Shown: positions 34,192-43,291 of the stretch, in pieces
Layout: each line of letters starts with the position of its first letter
How positions within the stretch are numbered: position 1 is the stretch's first letter
From: Actinomycetes bacterium
GTDB taxonomy: Bacteria; Actinomycetota; Acidimicrobiia; Acidimicrobiales; Ilumatobacteraceae
Length of the DNA stretch: 64,000 nucleotides
NCBI GenBank assembly: GCA_021414085.1
Contig: JAIOPC010000014.1
Location: forward strand, 868,001 to 932,000
Reading direction: 5' to 3'
Notes under the pieces: model-generated
Database searches by the model: none
Told to the model about the DNA's origin: nothing
The model's input: the letters and a program-made list of their open reading frames with translations, nothing else
Made by a program: the position numbers and the translations under genes

Positions 34192-35934
34192 CTAGCCCCA
34201 GACGCGGCTGAGTAGATACTCGCCAAGACCTTTCGCCTGCGGATCGAAGGCGGTGTTTGAGGCAACGCCCTCACCGAGCAGCCCGACGATGACAAAGTTC
34301 AGTGCGTGCAAGTTGGGCAGCTCGACGCGCCGGACTTCTAGCGCGCTTGCCTCCGGAAGTAGTCGTTGCACGACGGCCGGCGACAGGTTGTCGCGCAACC
34401 ATGCAAATCCGGCGTCGTCGCGCGCCCAGATTCCGACGTTGGCGTTGCCGCCCTTGTCGCCGCTTCGTGCCGCAAAATGCGAGCCGAGCGTCTCGCCCGC
34501 GGTCGGTCCGACCGGTCGTGCGTCGCTTGCAATGGCGCTACGCGCTCCGTCGTTACCAACTTGATGACGCGGTGGGGCAGCGACAGCTATCCGCTTCCCG
34601 TCGGGCATGACGACAACTTCTGCGATCTCGGCGGCGTCGACGAGTGCTGGCCAGTAAATGCCGAACGACTCTGCATCGCCGGGCGCTCCGGTCACGAAGA
34701 AGCCCGGATAGTTGGCAAGCGCCATTTCGATCGCCGCCGAGCTGAATGCTCTGCCAGCCAGGCGTTCGTCGTTGCTCTTCACTGTGACGTGTAGCCGTCC
34801 CGACGCTTGCTCCTGCGTTGCGGCATGCGGTGGGGCCTCGACAAGGCGTACATCGACTTCATCGAACCGGTCCTTGCCGCCTAGGCGGGCGAACAGCGCG
34901 GTTTCGAGCCACTTGGCCTTCTCGCGTTGGTGATCGCCGGTGAGTGCAAACGTCATTCGATTGCGGTACCCGCCATCCAGGTTGATGCACACTTTGGCGG
35001 TCGCCGGCGCCGGAAGTCCGCGTACACCATCTACGCGCACGCGATCCGGGCCGTCTTGGGCCAGCGAGATCGTGTCGAACTGCGTGACGACGTCGGGATT
35101 TGCGTAGTCGGCGGTGCCGATCTCGTACAGCAATTGCGCGGTCACCGTACCGATGTTGACGAGTCCACCGGTTCCTTCGTGTTTCGTGATCACGGAACTG
35201 CCGTCGGCCGCGACCTCCGCAATCGGAAAGCCGAGTGGCTTGCTCGGGTCGGGGATCTCGTTGAACCACGCGTAGTTACCGCCCGTGGCTTGTGTGCCGC
35301 ACTCGACGATGTGGCCGGCGACGACCGCGCCAGCTAGCCGATCCCAATCATCGAGTGCCCAGCCGTGCCACCAAGCAGACGGGCCCACCACGAGTGCCGC
35401 ATCGGTGACGCGCGGACACACCACGACGTCGGCGCCGCTTTGCAGCGCAGTCGCGATGCCCCAGCCGCCGAGGTAGGCGTTGGCGGTGAGGGCTTCGGCG
35501 ACCAGCGGCGCTCCGGTGTCGAGGTGTTGCAACTGCGGGCGCAGATCTTCGACACGACTCATCAGGTCGTCACCTTCGATGTGAGCGACCGTGGCCTGAA
35601 CGCCAAGTCGTGCCGCGATCTCGCGCACCTTGTCGGCGCAGCCAGCGGGGTTCAGGCCGCCAGCGTTGGTGACGACTTTGATGCCGCGCTCGATGCACGT
35701 CGCAAGCACTTGTTCCATCTGCAGCAGAAACGTTCTCGCATAACCGAGGTCCGCGTTGCGTGTGCGTTGCTTGTGCAGGATGAACATCGTCAGCTCGGCC
35801 AGCCAGTCGCCGGTGAGGACATCGATGTCGCCGCCGTCCACCATCTCCTTCGCCGCGCTCAACCGATCACCAAAGAACCCGCTGCAGTTCGCGATCCGCA
35901 CCGCCCGCCGCTGGGAATCCGCGGGGGGTTTCAT
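34192..35934 (-). CDS. AtuA-like (acyclic terpene utilisation, DUF1446) protein
   Basis: About 570-580 residues. The N-terminal domain begins VRIANCSGFFGDRLSAA and contains GDWLAELTM, VVTNAGGLNP and PRVTDAALVVGP, the AtuA/DUF1446 pattern. The C-terminal part (AARSGDKGGNANVGIWA) is the second AtuA domain. Function of the family is not established; it co-occurs with acyl-CoA carboxylases in terpene or branched-chain acid catabolism, as here. The first in-frame ATG (35934) lies inside a repeat, and its first residues (MKPP) are repeat-derived. GTG 35901, where homology starts, is the more likely native start. Confidence 0.85.
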   Translation of the reverse strand: MKPPADSQRRAVRIANCSGFFGDRLSAAKEMVDGGDIDVLTGDWLAELTMFILHKQRTRNADLGYARTFLLQMEQVLATCIERGIKVVTNAGGLNPAGCADKVREIAARLGVQATVAHIEGDDLMSRVEDLRPQLQHLDTGAPLVAEALTANAYLGGWGIATALQSGADVVVCPRVTDAALVVGPSAWWHGWALDDWDRLAGAVVAGHIVECGTQATGGNYAWFNEIPDPSKPLGFPIAEVAADGSSVITKHEGTGGLVNIGTVTAQLLYEIGTADYANPDVVTQFDTISLAQDGPDRVRVDGVRGLPAPATAKVCINLDGGYRNRMTFALTGDHQREKAKWLETALFARLGGKDRFDEVDVRLVEAPPHAATQEQASGRLHVTVKSNDERLAGRAFSSAAIEMALANYPGFFVTGAPGDAESFGIYWPALVDAAEIAEVVVMPDGKRIAVAAPPRHQVGNDGARSAIASDARPVGPTAGETLGSHFAARSGDKGGNANVGIWARDDAGFAWLRDNLSPAVVQRLLPEASALEVRRVELPNLHALNFVIVGLLGEGVASNTAFDPQAKGLGEYLLSRVWG

Positions 35935-36018
35935 GCCGCACTACCTGCAGCGGGGGGTTTCATGCACGCCTGCGTGCATGAAACCCCCGGCTGCCGCCCT
36001 GCGTGCATGAAACCCCCC
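35923..36018. repeat. Palindromic repeat cluster, four copies of GGGGGTTTCATGC (forward, forward, reverse, reverse)
   Basis: Forward copies begin at about 35923 and 35952; reverse copies (GCATGAAACCCCC) lie at about 35976 and 36006. The inner pair forms a perfect 17-base stem (35953-35969 with 35972-35988). The block lies between the carboxylase alpha gene and the AtuA-like gene. A second block with the same order is at 63558-63640. No coding role is seen. Confidence 0.88.
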
Positions 36019-36031
36019 GACCTGGATGCGG

Positions 36032-37936
36032 TCATGCTGGGTCTACCTTCAGCAGTGGTTGGCCACCGTCGAGCTGTTGGCCGGGGTGAACGAAGATTTC
36101 GGCGACAGTGCCAGCGTGCGGTGCCTGCACCTGGTGTTCCATCTTCATCGCTTCTAGCGTCATCAGTGGCTGCCCGGCGACCACGACATCGCCGACCGCG
36201 ACGAGCAGCTTCACCACGCGGCCCGGCATCGGTGAGACCGTTGAACCGGCGCGGCCGGCTTCGTCGGGGGATACGAAGCGCGGTGGCACAACGAAGGCGA
36301 ACTTGCCACCAGCGACGTACACGGATTCGGCGTAGATAGCGGTGTCGATGCGAGCGAGAACATCGCGATTGAAGATGTCGAGCTCGAACGCGTCGCCGTC
36401 GACAACGAGTGCCTGCAACGTGTTGTTGCGGTCGAATCGATACTGCACAACGTGGTCGCCATCGCGACCGACCAGCATCTGCGTGTGAAGCTGTGACGGG
36501 TTGTTGCGCCAGCCAATCGGTGAATGGCTGGAGCCGGATCGCGCGGCGATCACCGCAAGCGCGGCAGCGGCGACATGCGCGGGCTCGGGGTGTGGGCCGT
36601 CGCCGAGCTCTTGACGGTCGAGCCAGCCGGTATCGATGCCGGGGCCTTGCGGGCCGTCAACTTCGGAGAGTTGGCGCAGCAACTGCAGCAGCAGCGGCCG
36701 GTTCGTGGTCGGGCCGTGCAGCGTTGCACCGTCGAGAACTGCGATCAGACGACGCGCCGCGACCTCGCGCGTCGGGCCGTGCGCAATCACTTTGGCAATC
36801 ATCGAGTCGTAGTAGGGCGGAACTTCCGAGCCTGTTTCGATCGCGCTATCGACTCTTACCCCTGGAACTGCGGGGAAGTCGAAGCGGTGGAACAACCCCG
36901 AACTGGGTAGGTACCCACGGAACGCATCCTCGGCGCAGAGGCGGACCTCGATGGCGTGGCCGCGCAGCGGAACCTCCACCAAGAGGTCGGCCGGTATCGG
37001 GTGACCCTCAGCGATACTGAGCTGCAGCGCGACAAGGTCGACGCCAGCGATCAACTCGGTAACGGGGTGCTCGACTTGCAACCGCGTATTCATCTCAAGG
37101 AAGAAGTAGCTGCCGTCGCGATCGAGCAGGAATTCGACGGTCCCTGCGCCGACGTAACCCACAGCGCATGCTGCGGCAACCGCAGCGGCTTCCATGCGCA
37201 CGCGCAGTTCGCCGTCGACGGCTTGTGATGGCGCTTCCTCCAACACCTTTTGATGACGACGCTGCAGCGTGCAGTCGCGTTCGTGCAACGCGATCGCGTT
37301 GCCATGCGTGTCGGCAAGTATCTGGATCTCGACGTGCCGGGCGCTTTCCACGTAGCGCTCCACGAAGACCGTGCCGTCTCCGAATGCCGACATAGCTTCG
37401 CGTTCGGCGCTTGCGATCGCCTCTGAGAGTTCGTCGGCATTGCGAACGATGCGCATGCCGCGGCCACCGCCACCAGCGGAAGCCTTGACGAGCGCGGGTA
37501 GTCCGACGTCGGCGAGTGACTCGACGGTGTTGTCGGGGGCAACGGGGACGGCGTGCGAACGCATCAGTTGCTTGGCTTCAATCTTGCTGCCCATCGCCGC
37601 GATAGCCGATGGCGGCGGCCCAATCCACACCAGCCCGGCGTCGAGCACTTTCTGTGCAAACGCTGCGTTCTCGGAAAGGAAGCCGTAACCCGGGTGGATC
37701 GCGTCGGCTCCGACGCGCAGTGCGGCCGCAATGATCAACTCGCCGCGCAAGTACGTATCGGCCGACGACGTGCCGGGTAGGCGTACGGCGGTGTCGGCCT
37801 CGCGAACGAACGGCGCGTTGGCATCGGCGTCGCTGAACACCGCGACGGTTGCGATCGACTGTTCTCGGCAGGTGCGCATGATGCGCCGCGCGATCTCGCC
37901 ACGATTGGCGACAAGGACGGAACGAAGCTCGGTCAC
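36032..37936 (-). CDS. Acyl-CoA carboxylase alpha subunit (biotin carboxylase + BCCP)
   Basis: About 634 residues. The biotin carboxylase part starts SVLVANRGEIARRIMRTC, with the ATP-grasp glycine loop KASAGGGGRGMRIV and YFLEMNTRLQVEHPVTE. The C-terminal carrier domain has the biotinylation site EAMKMEH. The GTG start at 37936 makes a GTGA overlap with the VOC gene stop. A longer upstream frame overlaps the VOC gene and is not supported. With the beta subunit upstream it should form an acetyl/propionyl/methylcrotonyl- or geranyl-CoA-type carboxylase; substrate class is not decided by sequence alone. Confidence 0.92.
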   Translation of the reverse strand: MTELRSVLVANRGEIARRIMRTCREQSIATVAVFSDADANAPFVREADTAVRLPGTSSADTYLRGELIIAAALRVGADAIHPGYGFLSENAAFAQKVLDAGLVWIGPPPSAIAAMGSKIEAKQLMRSHAVPVAPDNTVESLADVGLPALVKASAGGGGRGMRIVRNADELSEAIASAEREAMSAFGDGTVFVERYVESARHVEIQILADTHGNAIALHERDCTLQRRHQKVLEEAPSQAVDGELRVRMEAAAVAAACAVGYVGAGTVEFLLDRDGSYFFLEMNTRLQVEHPVTELIAGVDLVALQLSIAEGHPIPADLLVEVPLRGHAIEVRLCAEDAFRGYLPSSGLFHRFDFPAVPGVRVDSAIETGSEVPPYYDSMIAKVIAHGPTREVAARRLIAVLDGATLHGPTTNRPLLLQLLRQLSEVDGPQGPGIDTGWLDRQELGDGPHPEPAHVAAAALAVIAARSGSSHSPIGWRNNPSQLHTQMLVGRDGDHVVQYRFDRNNTLQALVVDGDAFELDIFNRDVLARIDTAIYAESVYVAGGKFAFVVPPRFVSPDEAGRAGSTVSPMPGRVVKLLVAVGDVVVAGQPLMTLEAMKMEHQVQAPHAGTVAEIFVHPGQQLDGGQPLLKVDPA

Positions 37937-38307
37937 GACGCGTCCTTGAACTCGAAGAAGGTGACGAGGTTGCCGTCGAGGTCGGTGACTGCGAACTCGG
38001 TTGCACCCCATTCCTGCAGTTTGAGCGGCGCGTTGGGGTGCACGATGTTGCGCGGCAGGCAGTGCTCGTACCACCGCTCGATGTCGGCGACCCCGAGCCG
38101 AGTCATGGTCATGCTGTCCGCTGGCTTGATGTCGCTGGGACCCCAGAAGTGGATGTACACGTCGTCGCGGCCGACGATTCCGTAACCAGAGTCGACGTGA
38201 TGCACATCGAAGCCGAGCATCTCTTGGTACCAGGCCGCGCTGAGCGCGATGTTCTGTGCCGGAATAATGGGCACGGCTGAGATCAACCTGATTTGCGTCA
38301 TCGCCAT
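37933..38307 (-). CDS. VOC-family (glyoxalase/bleomycin-resistance fold) protein
   Basis: About 124 residues of a vicinal-oxygen-chelate fold: SAVPIIPAQNIALSAAWYQEMLGF at the start, an FAVTDLDGNLVTFFEF end carrying the metal Glu, and YIHFWGP in the middle. It is shorter than methylmalonyl-CoA epimerase and is not clearly that enzyme. It overlaps the carboxylase beta stop by one base and the alpha start by four, so it is translated as part of the carboxylase operon. Its role there is unknown. Confidence 0.8.
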   Translation of the reverse strand: MAMTQIRLISAVPIIPAQNIALSAAWYQEMLGFDVHHVDSGYGIVGRDDVYIHFWGPSDIKPADSMTMTRLGVADIERWYEHCLPRNIVHPNAPLKLQEWGATEFAVTDLDGNLVTFFEFKDAS

Positions 38308-39905
38308 CACATCCGGAACACGCCGTAGCCACGGGTGCCCTCGATCTGCTGGTTGTCGAGCACGCTGAGGCAGATGCCCAAGACGGTGCGTGTATCGCGG
38401 GGATCAATGATGCCGTCGTCGTAGACGCGGCCGGTGATGAACATCGCGACCGATTCGCGTTCGATCTGGTCTTCGATCATCGCCCGCATCAGCGCATCGG
38501 CTTCCTCGTCGAAGGGTCGCCCCATGCTCTCGGCCGATTGGCGGCTGACGATGCTCATCACACCGGCGAGCTGCGCCGGCCCCATGACCGCACTCTTCGC
38601 GTTCGGCCACGCGAACAGGAACCGTGGCGCAAATCCGCGGCCGCACATGCCGTAGTTGCCAGCGCCGTAGCTCGCGGCCATGTTGATGGTGAGGTGCGGC
38701 ACCTTGCTATTGCTGACAGCGTTGATCATCTTCGCGCCGTCTTTGATGATGCCGCGTTGTTCGAATTCCTTGCCGACCATGTACCCGGTGGTGTTCTGCA
38801 GGAACAGCAGGGGAGTGTCGACCTGGTTCGCGAGTTGGATGAACTGCGCGGCCTTTTCTGCTTCCTCGCTGAAGAGCACGCCGTGATGGTTCGCCAGAAT
38901 CCCGATCGGGAATCCGTCCAGTTCGGCGAAACCGGTGACCAACGAGCTGCCGTACAGCGGCTTGAACTCGTCGAACTCGCTGTCGTCAACGATGCGAGCG
39001 ATCACGTCGCGAGGATCGAAGGGGATCTTGGGATCGACACTAGGAATACCCAGCAATTGCTCCGGGTCGTACTTCGGTGGTCTTCCCGGACCACGTCGAC
39101 CGGCACCGCGCTTGCGGAAGTTGATCCGCCGAATGATCTGTCGGCCGAGGCGAATCGCGTCGAGCTCGTCGACCGCGAGGTAGTCGGCCAGACCGCTGGT
39201 ACGCGCATGCATCTCTGCGCCGCCAAGGCTTTCGTCGTCGCTCTCCTCGCCGGTTGCCATTTTGACGAGCGGCGGCCCGCCGAGAAAGACCTTCGACCGT
39301 TCCTTGATCATCACGACGTAGTCGCTCATGCCGGGCACATACGCACCACCAGCAGTCGAGTTGCCGAAGACGATTGATACTTGCGGATTGCCGAGCGCCG
39401 ATGCCGTTGTGATGTCGCGAAAACCGCGGCCACCCGGAATGAAGATCTCACTTTGGGTTGGAAGATCGGCGCCACCCGATTCGGTGAGGCTGATCACCGG
39501 CAGTCTGTTCTCGCGGGCAATCTCGGCCGCTCGCTGACTTTTGCGCAGGGTGTACGGATTGGTCGCACCACCGCGTTGGGTTGAGTCGTTGCCACCCACG
39601 ATGCACTCGACGCCTTCGACGATGCCGATACCGGTGACGTTGCCGCCACCAACTGGGAAGTCCGTGCCGTAGGCAGTGAGTGGCGACAGCTCGAGAAACG
39701 GCGTGTCGGGATCGAGTAACGCTTCGATGCGTTCGCGAATCAGCATCTTGCCGCGCTTGCGATGGCGGGCGACTTTCTGCTCGCCACCACCGGCGTTGAC
39801 GATCGCAAGCTGCGCATCGTGCGCCGCGACGAGCGCAGCGAGAGCAGCGCGGTTCGTGCGATAGCTCTCGCTGGCTTCATCGATTCGGTCGGGCAGAACT
39901 GGCAT
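38307..39905 (-). CDS. Acyl-CoA carboxylase beta subunit (carboxyltransferase)
   Basis: About 532 residues: ECIVGGNDSTQRGGATNPYTL, the oxyanion segments SGGADLPTQSEIF and GNSTAGGAYVPGMSDYVVM, and the C-terminal TGYMVGKEFEQRGIIKDGAKMINAV. The length and the TGYMVG motif resemble methylcrotonyl/geranyl-CoA carboxylases (AtuC, LiuB) more than the propionyl-CoA enzyme. ATG 39905 starts it, two bases from the enoyl-CoA hydratase stop. Together with the AtuA-like gene, an Atu- or Liu-like acid degradation route is likely. Confidence 0.92.
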   Translation of the reverse strand: MPVLPDRIDEASESYRTNRAALAALVAAHDAQLAIVNAGGGEQKVARHRKRGKMLIRERIEALLDPDTPFLELSPLTAYGTDFPVGGGNVTGIGIVEGVECIVGGNDSTQRGGATNPYTLRKSQRAAEIARENRLPVISLTESGGADLPTQSEIFIPGGRGFRDITTASALGNPQVSIVFGNSTAGGAYVPGMSDYVVMIKERSKVFLGGPPLVKMATGEESDDESLGGAEMHARTSGLADYLAVDELDAIRLGRQIIRRINFRKRGAGRRGPGRPPKYDPEQLLGIPSVDPKIPFDPRDVIARIVDDSEFDEFKPLYGSSLVTGFAELDGFPIGILANHHGVLFSEEAEKAAQFIQLANQVDTPLLFLQNTTGYMVGKEFEQRGIIKDGAKMINAVSNSKVPHLTINMAASYGAGNYGMCGRGFAPRFLFAWPNAKSAVMGPAQLAGVMSIVSRQSAESMGRPFDEEADALMRAMIEDQIERESVAMFITGRVYDDGIIDPRDTRTVLGICLSVLDNQQIEGTRGYGVFRM

Positions 39906-39906
39906 G

Positions 39907-40668
39907 TCAGACGCTCCACGCCGGACGCGACTTGGCCGCGAAGGCGCGCATTCCTTCGGCGGCCTCCGCCGAGTTGAACAGCGTTTCACTGAGCGCTTGC
40001 ATGTCGACCATGTTGCGCTCAGCGCTGCGCAGGATGCGACGTGTCGCGGCCACCGCCTCGGGTCCGCTGGCGAGAACGCCGGCAACCAGCGCAGCGACCG
40101 TTGCGGCGACATCGTCGGCCACGTGTGTGATCAGTCCCATGTCGTAGGCGCGTTCGGCGCTGAACGCTTCGCCGGTAAGGAACGGTGCTGCCAACTTGCT
40201 CCATCCGCAACGAGCGAGGATCGGCACGCTGATGATGGCCGGGGCGACGCCGATACGCACCTCGGAGAACGCAAACGTCACGCTGGGGTGGACCACCACC
40301 AGGTCGCAGGCGGCCATGACGCCCACGCCACCAGCCCGAGCGGGGCCGCTCACCGCGGCGATCGTCGGCGTGCGGCCAGACCCCAACCGTTCGATGGCGC
40401 GCACCATGAGCGAGCTGCTGCTCGCGACGGCCGAACTTCCCCCGGAGCCCCGTTCCTTCAAGTCGGCCCCGGCACAGAAGGCCGGCAAGGTGTGGGTGAG
40501 CACTGTTACGCGTACACCGGGCTGCTCGGCCTGGTCGAGTGCCTCATGCAGCTCTTCCAGCAGCTGACGCGAGAGGGCATTGCGGTTACCGGGCGAGTCG
40601 AGAGTGATCGTTGCCACACCGCCCGCGACGGCGTAATGGACAAGTCGTTCGCTATCGCGTTCGCTCAC
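39907..40668 (-). CDS. Enoyl-CoA hydratase/isomerase family protein
   Basis: 253 residues of crotonase fold: ITLDSPGNRNALSRQLLEEL, AFCAGADLKERG and VMAACDLVVVHPSVTFAFSEVRIGV (oxyanion hole and catalytic Glu region). In the Atu and Liu pathways a hydratase (AtuE, LiuC) follows carboxylation, which fits its position as first gene of the carboxylase operon. Function by family is clear; the exact substrate is inference. Confidence 0.88.
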   Translation of the reverse strand: MSERDSERLVHYAVAGGVATITLDSPGNRNALSRQLLEELHEALDQAEQPGVRVTVLTHTLPAFCAGADLKERGSGGSSAVASSSSLMVRAIERLGSGRTPTIAAVSGPARAGGVGVMAACDLVVVHPSVTFAFSEVRIGVAPAIISVPILARCGWSKLAAPFLTGEAFSAERAYDMGLITHVADDVAATVAALVAGVLASGPEAVAATRRILRSAERNMVDMQALSETLFNSAEAAEGMRAFAAKSRPAWSV

Positions 40669-40708
40669 GCTGCCGACTGTAGCTAGCTGGTCGCCGAAGG
40701 CCCGCAGG

Positions 40709-42577
40709 CTAGGCGGTTATCTCACGTAAGAAGGCCTCGACCTCGGCGCGATCACGAGTCCGTTTCATCGGCGGCAGCGACGTGACAATGTCCCACCGAT
40801 AGTTGGCTTTGCCCAAGCGAGGATCCATGACGGCTACAACACCACGGTCGTGGGCGTTGCGAATCAATCGCCCGGTTGCCTGGGCAAGCAGCATCGTGGC
40901 GCGGGGTAGATCGATCTGCTTGAACGCCTCGGCACCGAGCTGGTCGCGACGGGCCGACAACAGCGGATCATCGGGTCGGGGGAACGGAATGCGGTCGATG
41001 ACCACCAAGCTCAACGTCCGGCCCGGTATGTCGACACCCTGGAAGAACCCGGCTGTGGCGAAGAGGCATGCGTGCTCGTCGTCGCTAAACGCCTTCACCA
41101 ATGCAGTCTTGGGCAGGTCGCGCTGAGTGAGTATCGGCACCGTGACACGCGCACGCACGGCTTCGGCCGCGTTGTCCATCGCTTTCCAGCTGGTGAACAG
41201 CGCGAGGGTGCGACCGCCAGCGGCATTGATCAACGCCACCAATTCGTCGTGCATCGCCGGCGCGAAACCAGGCGAGTTCGGATTGGGCAGGTGCACCGCG
41301 CAATACAGCAACGCATGCGTGGCGTAGTCGAAGGGACTGCCGACGTCGACCTCGTCGAAACCACCCTCGGGCAACCCGACGCGCAGCCCCAGCGACGATG
41401 GAATTGTTGCGCTACACAGCACCGCGGTTCGCTTCGACCAAATGCCGCGCTCCAGTACGCCTCCGACCTCTAACGGCGCGATCTCAAGCTTCGGAAAGTC
41501 AGGACCACCGCTCACGAACGACACGTAGCCGCCGCGTGCCGCCAGCGCGAGGTCGATGGTTTCCTGCAATCGTGTCGCGAGTTGCTGACCGCGCACGACT
41601 CGTGCCTTGGCGTCCTCGACATCGGTCTTGATTGCGCGGAGCGCGTCTTGCGCGTTCTGAATGCGATTGCGCACGTCGAGCAGCATTTCTTGTACAGCGT
41701 CGGGGAACGGCGACGACAACCGCTGACCGAGGAAGGGCACAAGCGCGTCGCGCACGGTCGCGGACGCCTCAGCGATGGCGCCAACGATGCGCGGGTCGTC
41801 AAGGATTTGCTTCAGCGCGACTGCGAGTCTGGCGAAGCGGCCGCCGGCGATTTGTACCCCGACGGTGTCGCTCATGATGTCTTCCAACTGGTGCGCTTCG
41901 TCGAGCACCACCACATCGTGGTCAGGCAGGATCAAACCACCGCTGCCAACGTGCAGCCCGTAGAGATGCATGTTGACCACCACGACATCGGCCACCGAGG
42001 CTCGCTCGCGAGCCGACTCGGCGAAACAGATTCCGCCCATCGGACACTTCGATGCGCCGGGGCACTCGTCGCTGCCAACGCTGACCGCCTGCCACGCACG
42101 ATCGCTGGGTGCCCAACTCAGTGACGCTTGATCACCGGTATCCGTCTTACCCGACCACTCGACCAACCGATTGATCTCGACTTTGGTCGTCGCTGCGAAG
42201 TCCTCCAGTTCAAGTTGCCCGGTCGACTTGTCTTGCACCTCACGCACGCGTTGCATGCAGATGTAGTTGCTGCGCCCTTTGAGTACGGCCCACTCGAACG
42301 GCACGTTGAGGTGTTCCTGCAGGAAGGGCAGATCCTTCGCGGCAAGTTGATCTTGCAGTGCCTTCGTCGCGGTCGCGACGACGACACGCTTCCCAGCGAC
42401 AATGCTCGGCACCAAGTATCCGATGGTCTTGCCGGTTCCTGTTCCGGCTTGCACCACCAGGTGACGGCCGCTTTCGATAGCGGCTGCGACAGCGGTCGCC
42501 ATCTGCTGTTGGCCGGGGCGGTCCTCCGCGGCGGGCAACGCACCAGTGACGCGCGCGAGCGCTTGCAGAACGGTCAT
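40709..42577 (-). CDS. DinG-like ATP-dependent DNA helicase (FeS helicase)
   Basis: About 622 residues. Walker A is VQAGTGTGKTIGYLVP, Walker B is VVLDEAHQLED, and motif VI is LAQATGRLIRN. The four cluster Cys are visible (one in SNYICMQR, three in ECPGASKCPMGGIC), so this is an XPD/DinG-type [4Fe-4S] helicase of 5' to 3' polarity. ATG 42577 overlaps the uppS stop in an ATGA junction. DinG proteins unwind D-loops, R-loops and flap DNA. No exonuclease domain is present. Confidence 0.92.
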   Translation of the reverse strand: MTVLQALARVTGALPAAEDRPGQQQMATAVAAAIESGRHLVVQAGTGTGKTIGYLVPSIVAGKRVVVATATKALQDQLAAKDLPFLQEHLNVPFEWAVLKGRSNYICMQRVREVQDKSTGQLELEDFAATTKVEINRLVEWSGKTDTGDQASLSWAPSDRAWQAVSVGSDECPGASKCPMGGICFAESARERASVADVVVVNMHLYGLHVGSGGLILPDHDVVVLDEAHQLEDIMSDTVGVQIAGGRFARLAVALKQILDDPRIVGAIAEASATVRDALVPFLGQRLSSPFPDAVQEMLLDVRNRIQNAQDALRAIKTDVEDAKARVVRGQQLATRLQETIDLALAARGGYVSFVSGGPDFPKLEIAPLEVGGVLERGIWSKRTAVLCSATIPSSLGLRVGLPEGGFDEVDVGSPFDYATHALLYCAVHLPNPNSPGFAPAMHDELVALINAAGGRTLALFTSWKAMDNAAEAVRARVTVPILTQRDLPKTALVKAFSDDEHACLFATAGFFQGVDIPGRTLSLVVIDRIPFPRPDDPLLSARRDQLGAEAFKQIDLPRATMLLAQATGRLIRNAHDRGVVAVMDPRLGKANYRWDIVTSLPPMKRTRDRAEVEAFLREITA

Positions 42578-43266
42578 TCGCGAACGAGTGCCAGCGCGGC
42601 GTCGAGTTCGTCGGCATCGAACTCCGGCCACGGACGCTCGGTGAAGTAGACCTCCGCGCCTGCGCTCTGCCACAACATGAAGTTGGAGATGCGCAGTTCA
42701 CCGGAGGTTCGTACCATCACGTCGACGCGTGGAAGCTCGGGCAGGTACAGGTTGCGATCGATGGATGCCTGATCGAGTGGGCCACCAGCGGCCGCGACCT
42801 GCGCGGCATGCACCATCTCGGCGTGGCTGCCATAGTCGAAGGCGACCGTGAGCACCATGCCGGTGTTGCTGGCGGTGTCGGCGATCGCCTTGCGAATCGC
42901 CCGCTGCACGTATCGAGGGGTACGCGCGTCGCGGCTGTCGAACGGTCGCCCCATCCATTGAATCCGTACGTTCAACTCGTTCAGCTCCGCCACGCGCCCG
43001 AAAAGCTTCTTGTGTAGGCCAAGGATGTGGCGCACCTCGGTGCGTGGTCGCACCCAGTTTTCCGTCGAGAAACCGAAGACTGTGAGCCAACCGACGTTGC
43101 GCTTCACGGCCACGCGTACCAAGCGGGCCAGGTTCTCTTCGCCCTCGGTGTGCCCCTCCGTGCGCGGCAGGTGGCGCCGTTTCGCCCAGCGGCCGTTGCC
43201 ATCCATGATGCACCCCACGTGGATCATTCCCTTCGCATCCGGGGGCGATTGCGCTGACGTGGGCAC
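42574..43266 (-). CDS. uppS: Isoprenyl (undecaprenyl) diphosphate synthase lacking the C-terminal RxG motif
   Basis: 230 residues of cis-prenyltransferase. The catalytic Asp22 lies in CIMDGNGRWAKRR, FSTENW follows at 66-71, and the diphosphate-binding segment is RTSGELRISNFMLWQ (186-200). The protein then stops at EFDADELDAALALVRE, before the usual C-terminal stretch ending in RRFGG, whose RxG contributes to the partner's active site in homodimers. The stop overlaps the helicase start. The divergent gene at 43292 supplies an RRFGG tail. The product should be the polyprenyl carrier for cell-wall synthesis. Confidence 0.92.
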   Translation of the reverse strand: MPTSAQSPPDAKGMIHVGCIMDGNGRWAKRRHLPRTEGHTEGEENLARLVRVAVKRNVGWLTVFGFSTENWVRPRTEVRHILGLHKKLFGRVAELNELNVRIQWMGRPFDSRDARTPRYVQRAIRKAIADTASNTGMVLTVAFDYGSHAEMVHAAQVAAAGGPLDQASIDRNLYLPELPRVDVMVRTSGELRISNFMLWQSAGAEVYFTERPWPEFDADELDAALALVRE

Positions 43267-43291
43267 CCGTCCACCCTACTGACGTGGGACA

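Noticed and set aside
35365-36339. Plus-strand open frame of 324 codons through the repeat block
   Set aside because: It lies opposite the AtuA-like and carboxylase alpha genes and includes the non-coding repeats; no homology pattern.
38308-38407. Longer N-terminus for carboxylase alpha reaching 38407
   Set aside because: That frame covers the VOC gene out of frame; the biotin carboxylase homology begins at the GTG at 37936, which overlaps the VOC stop.
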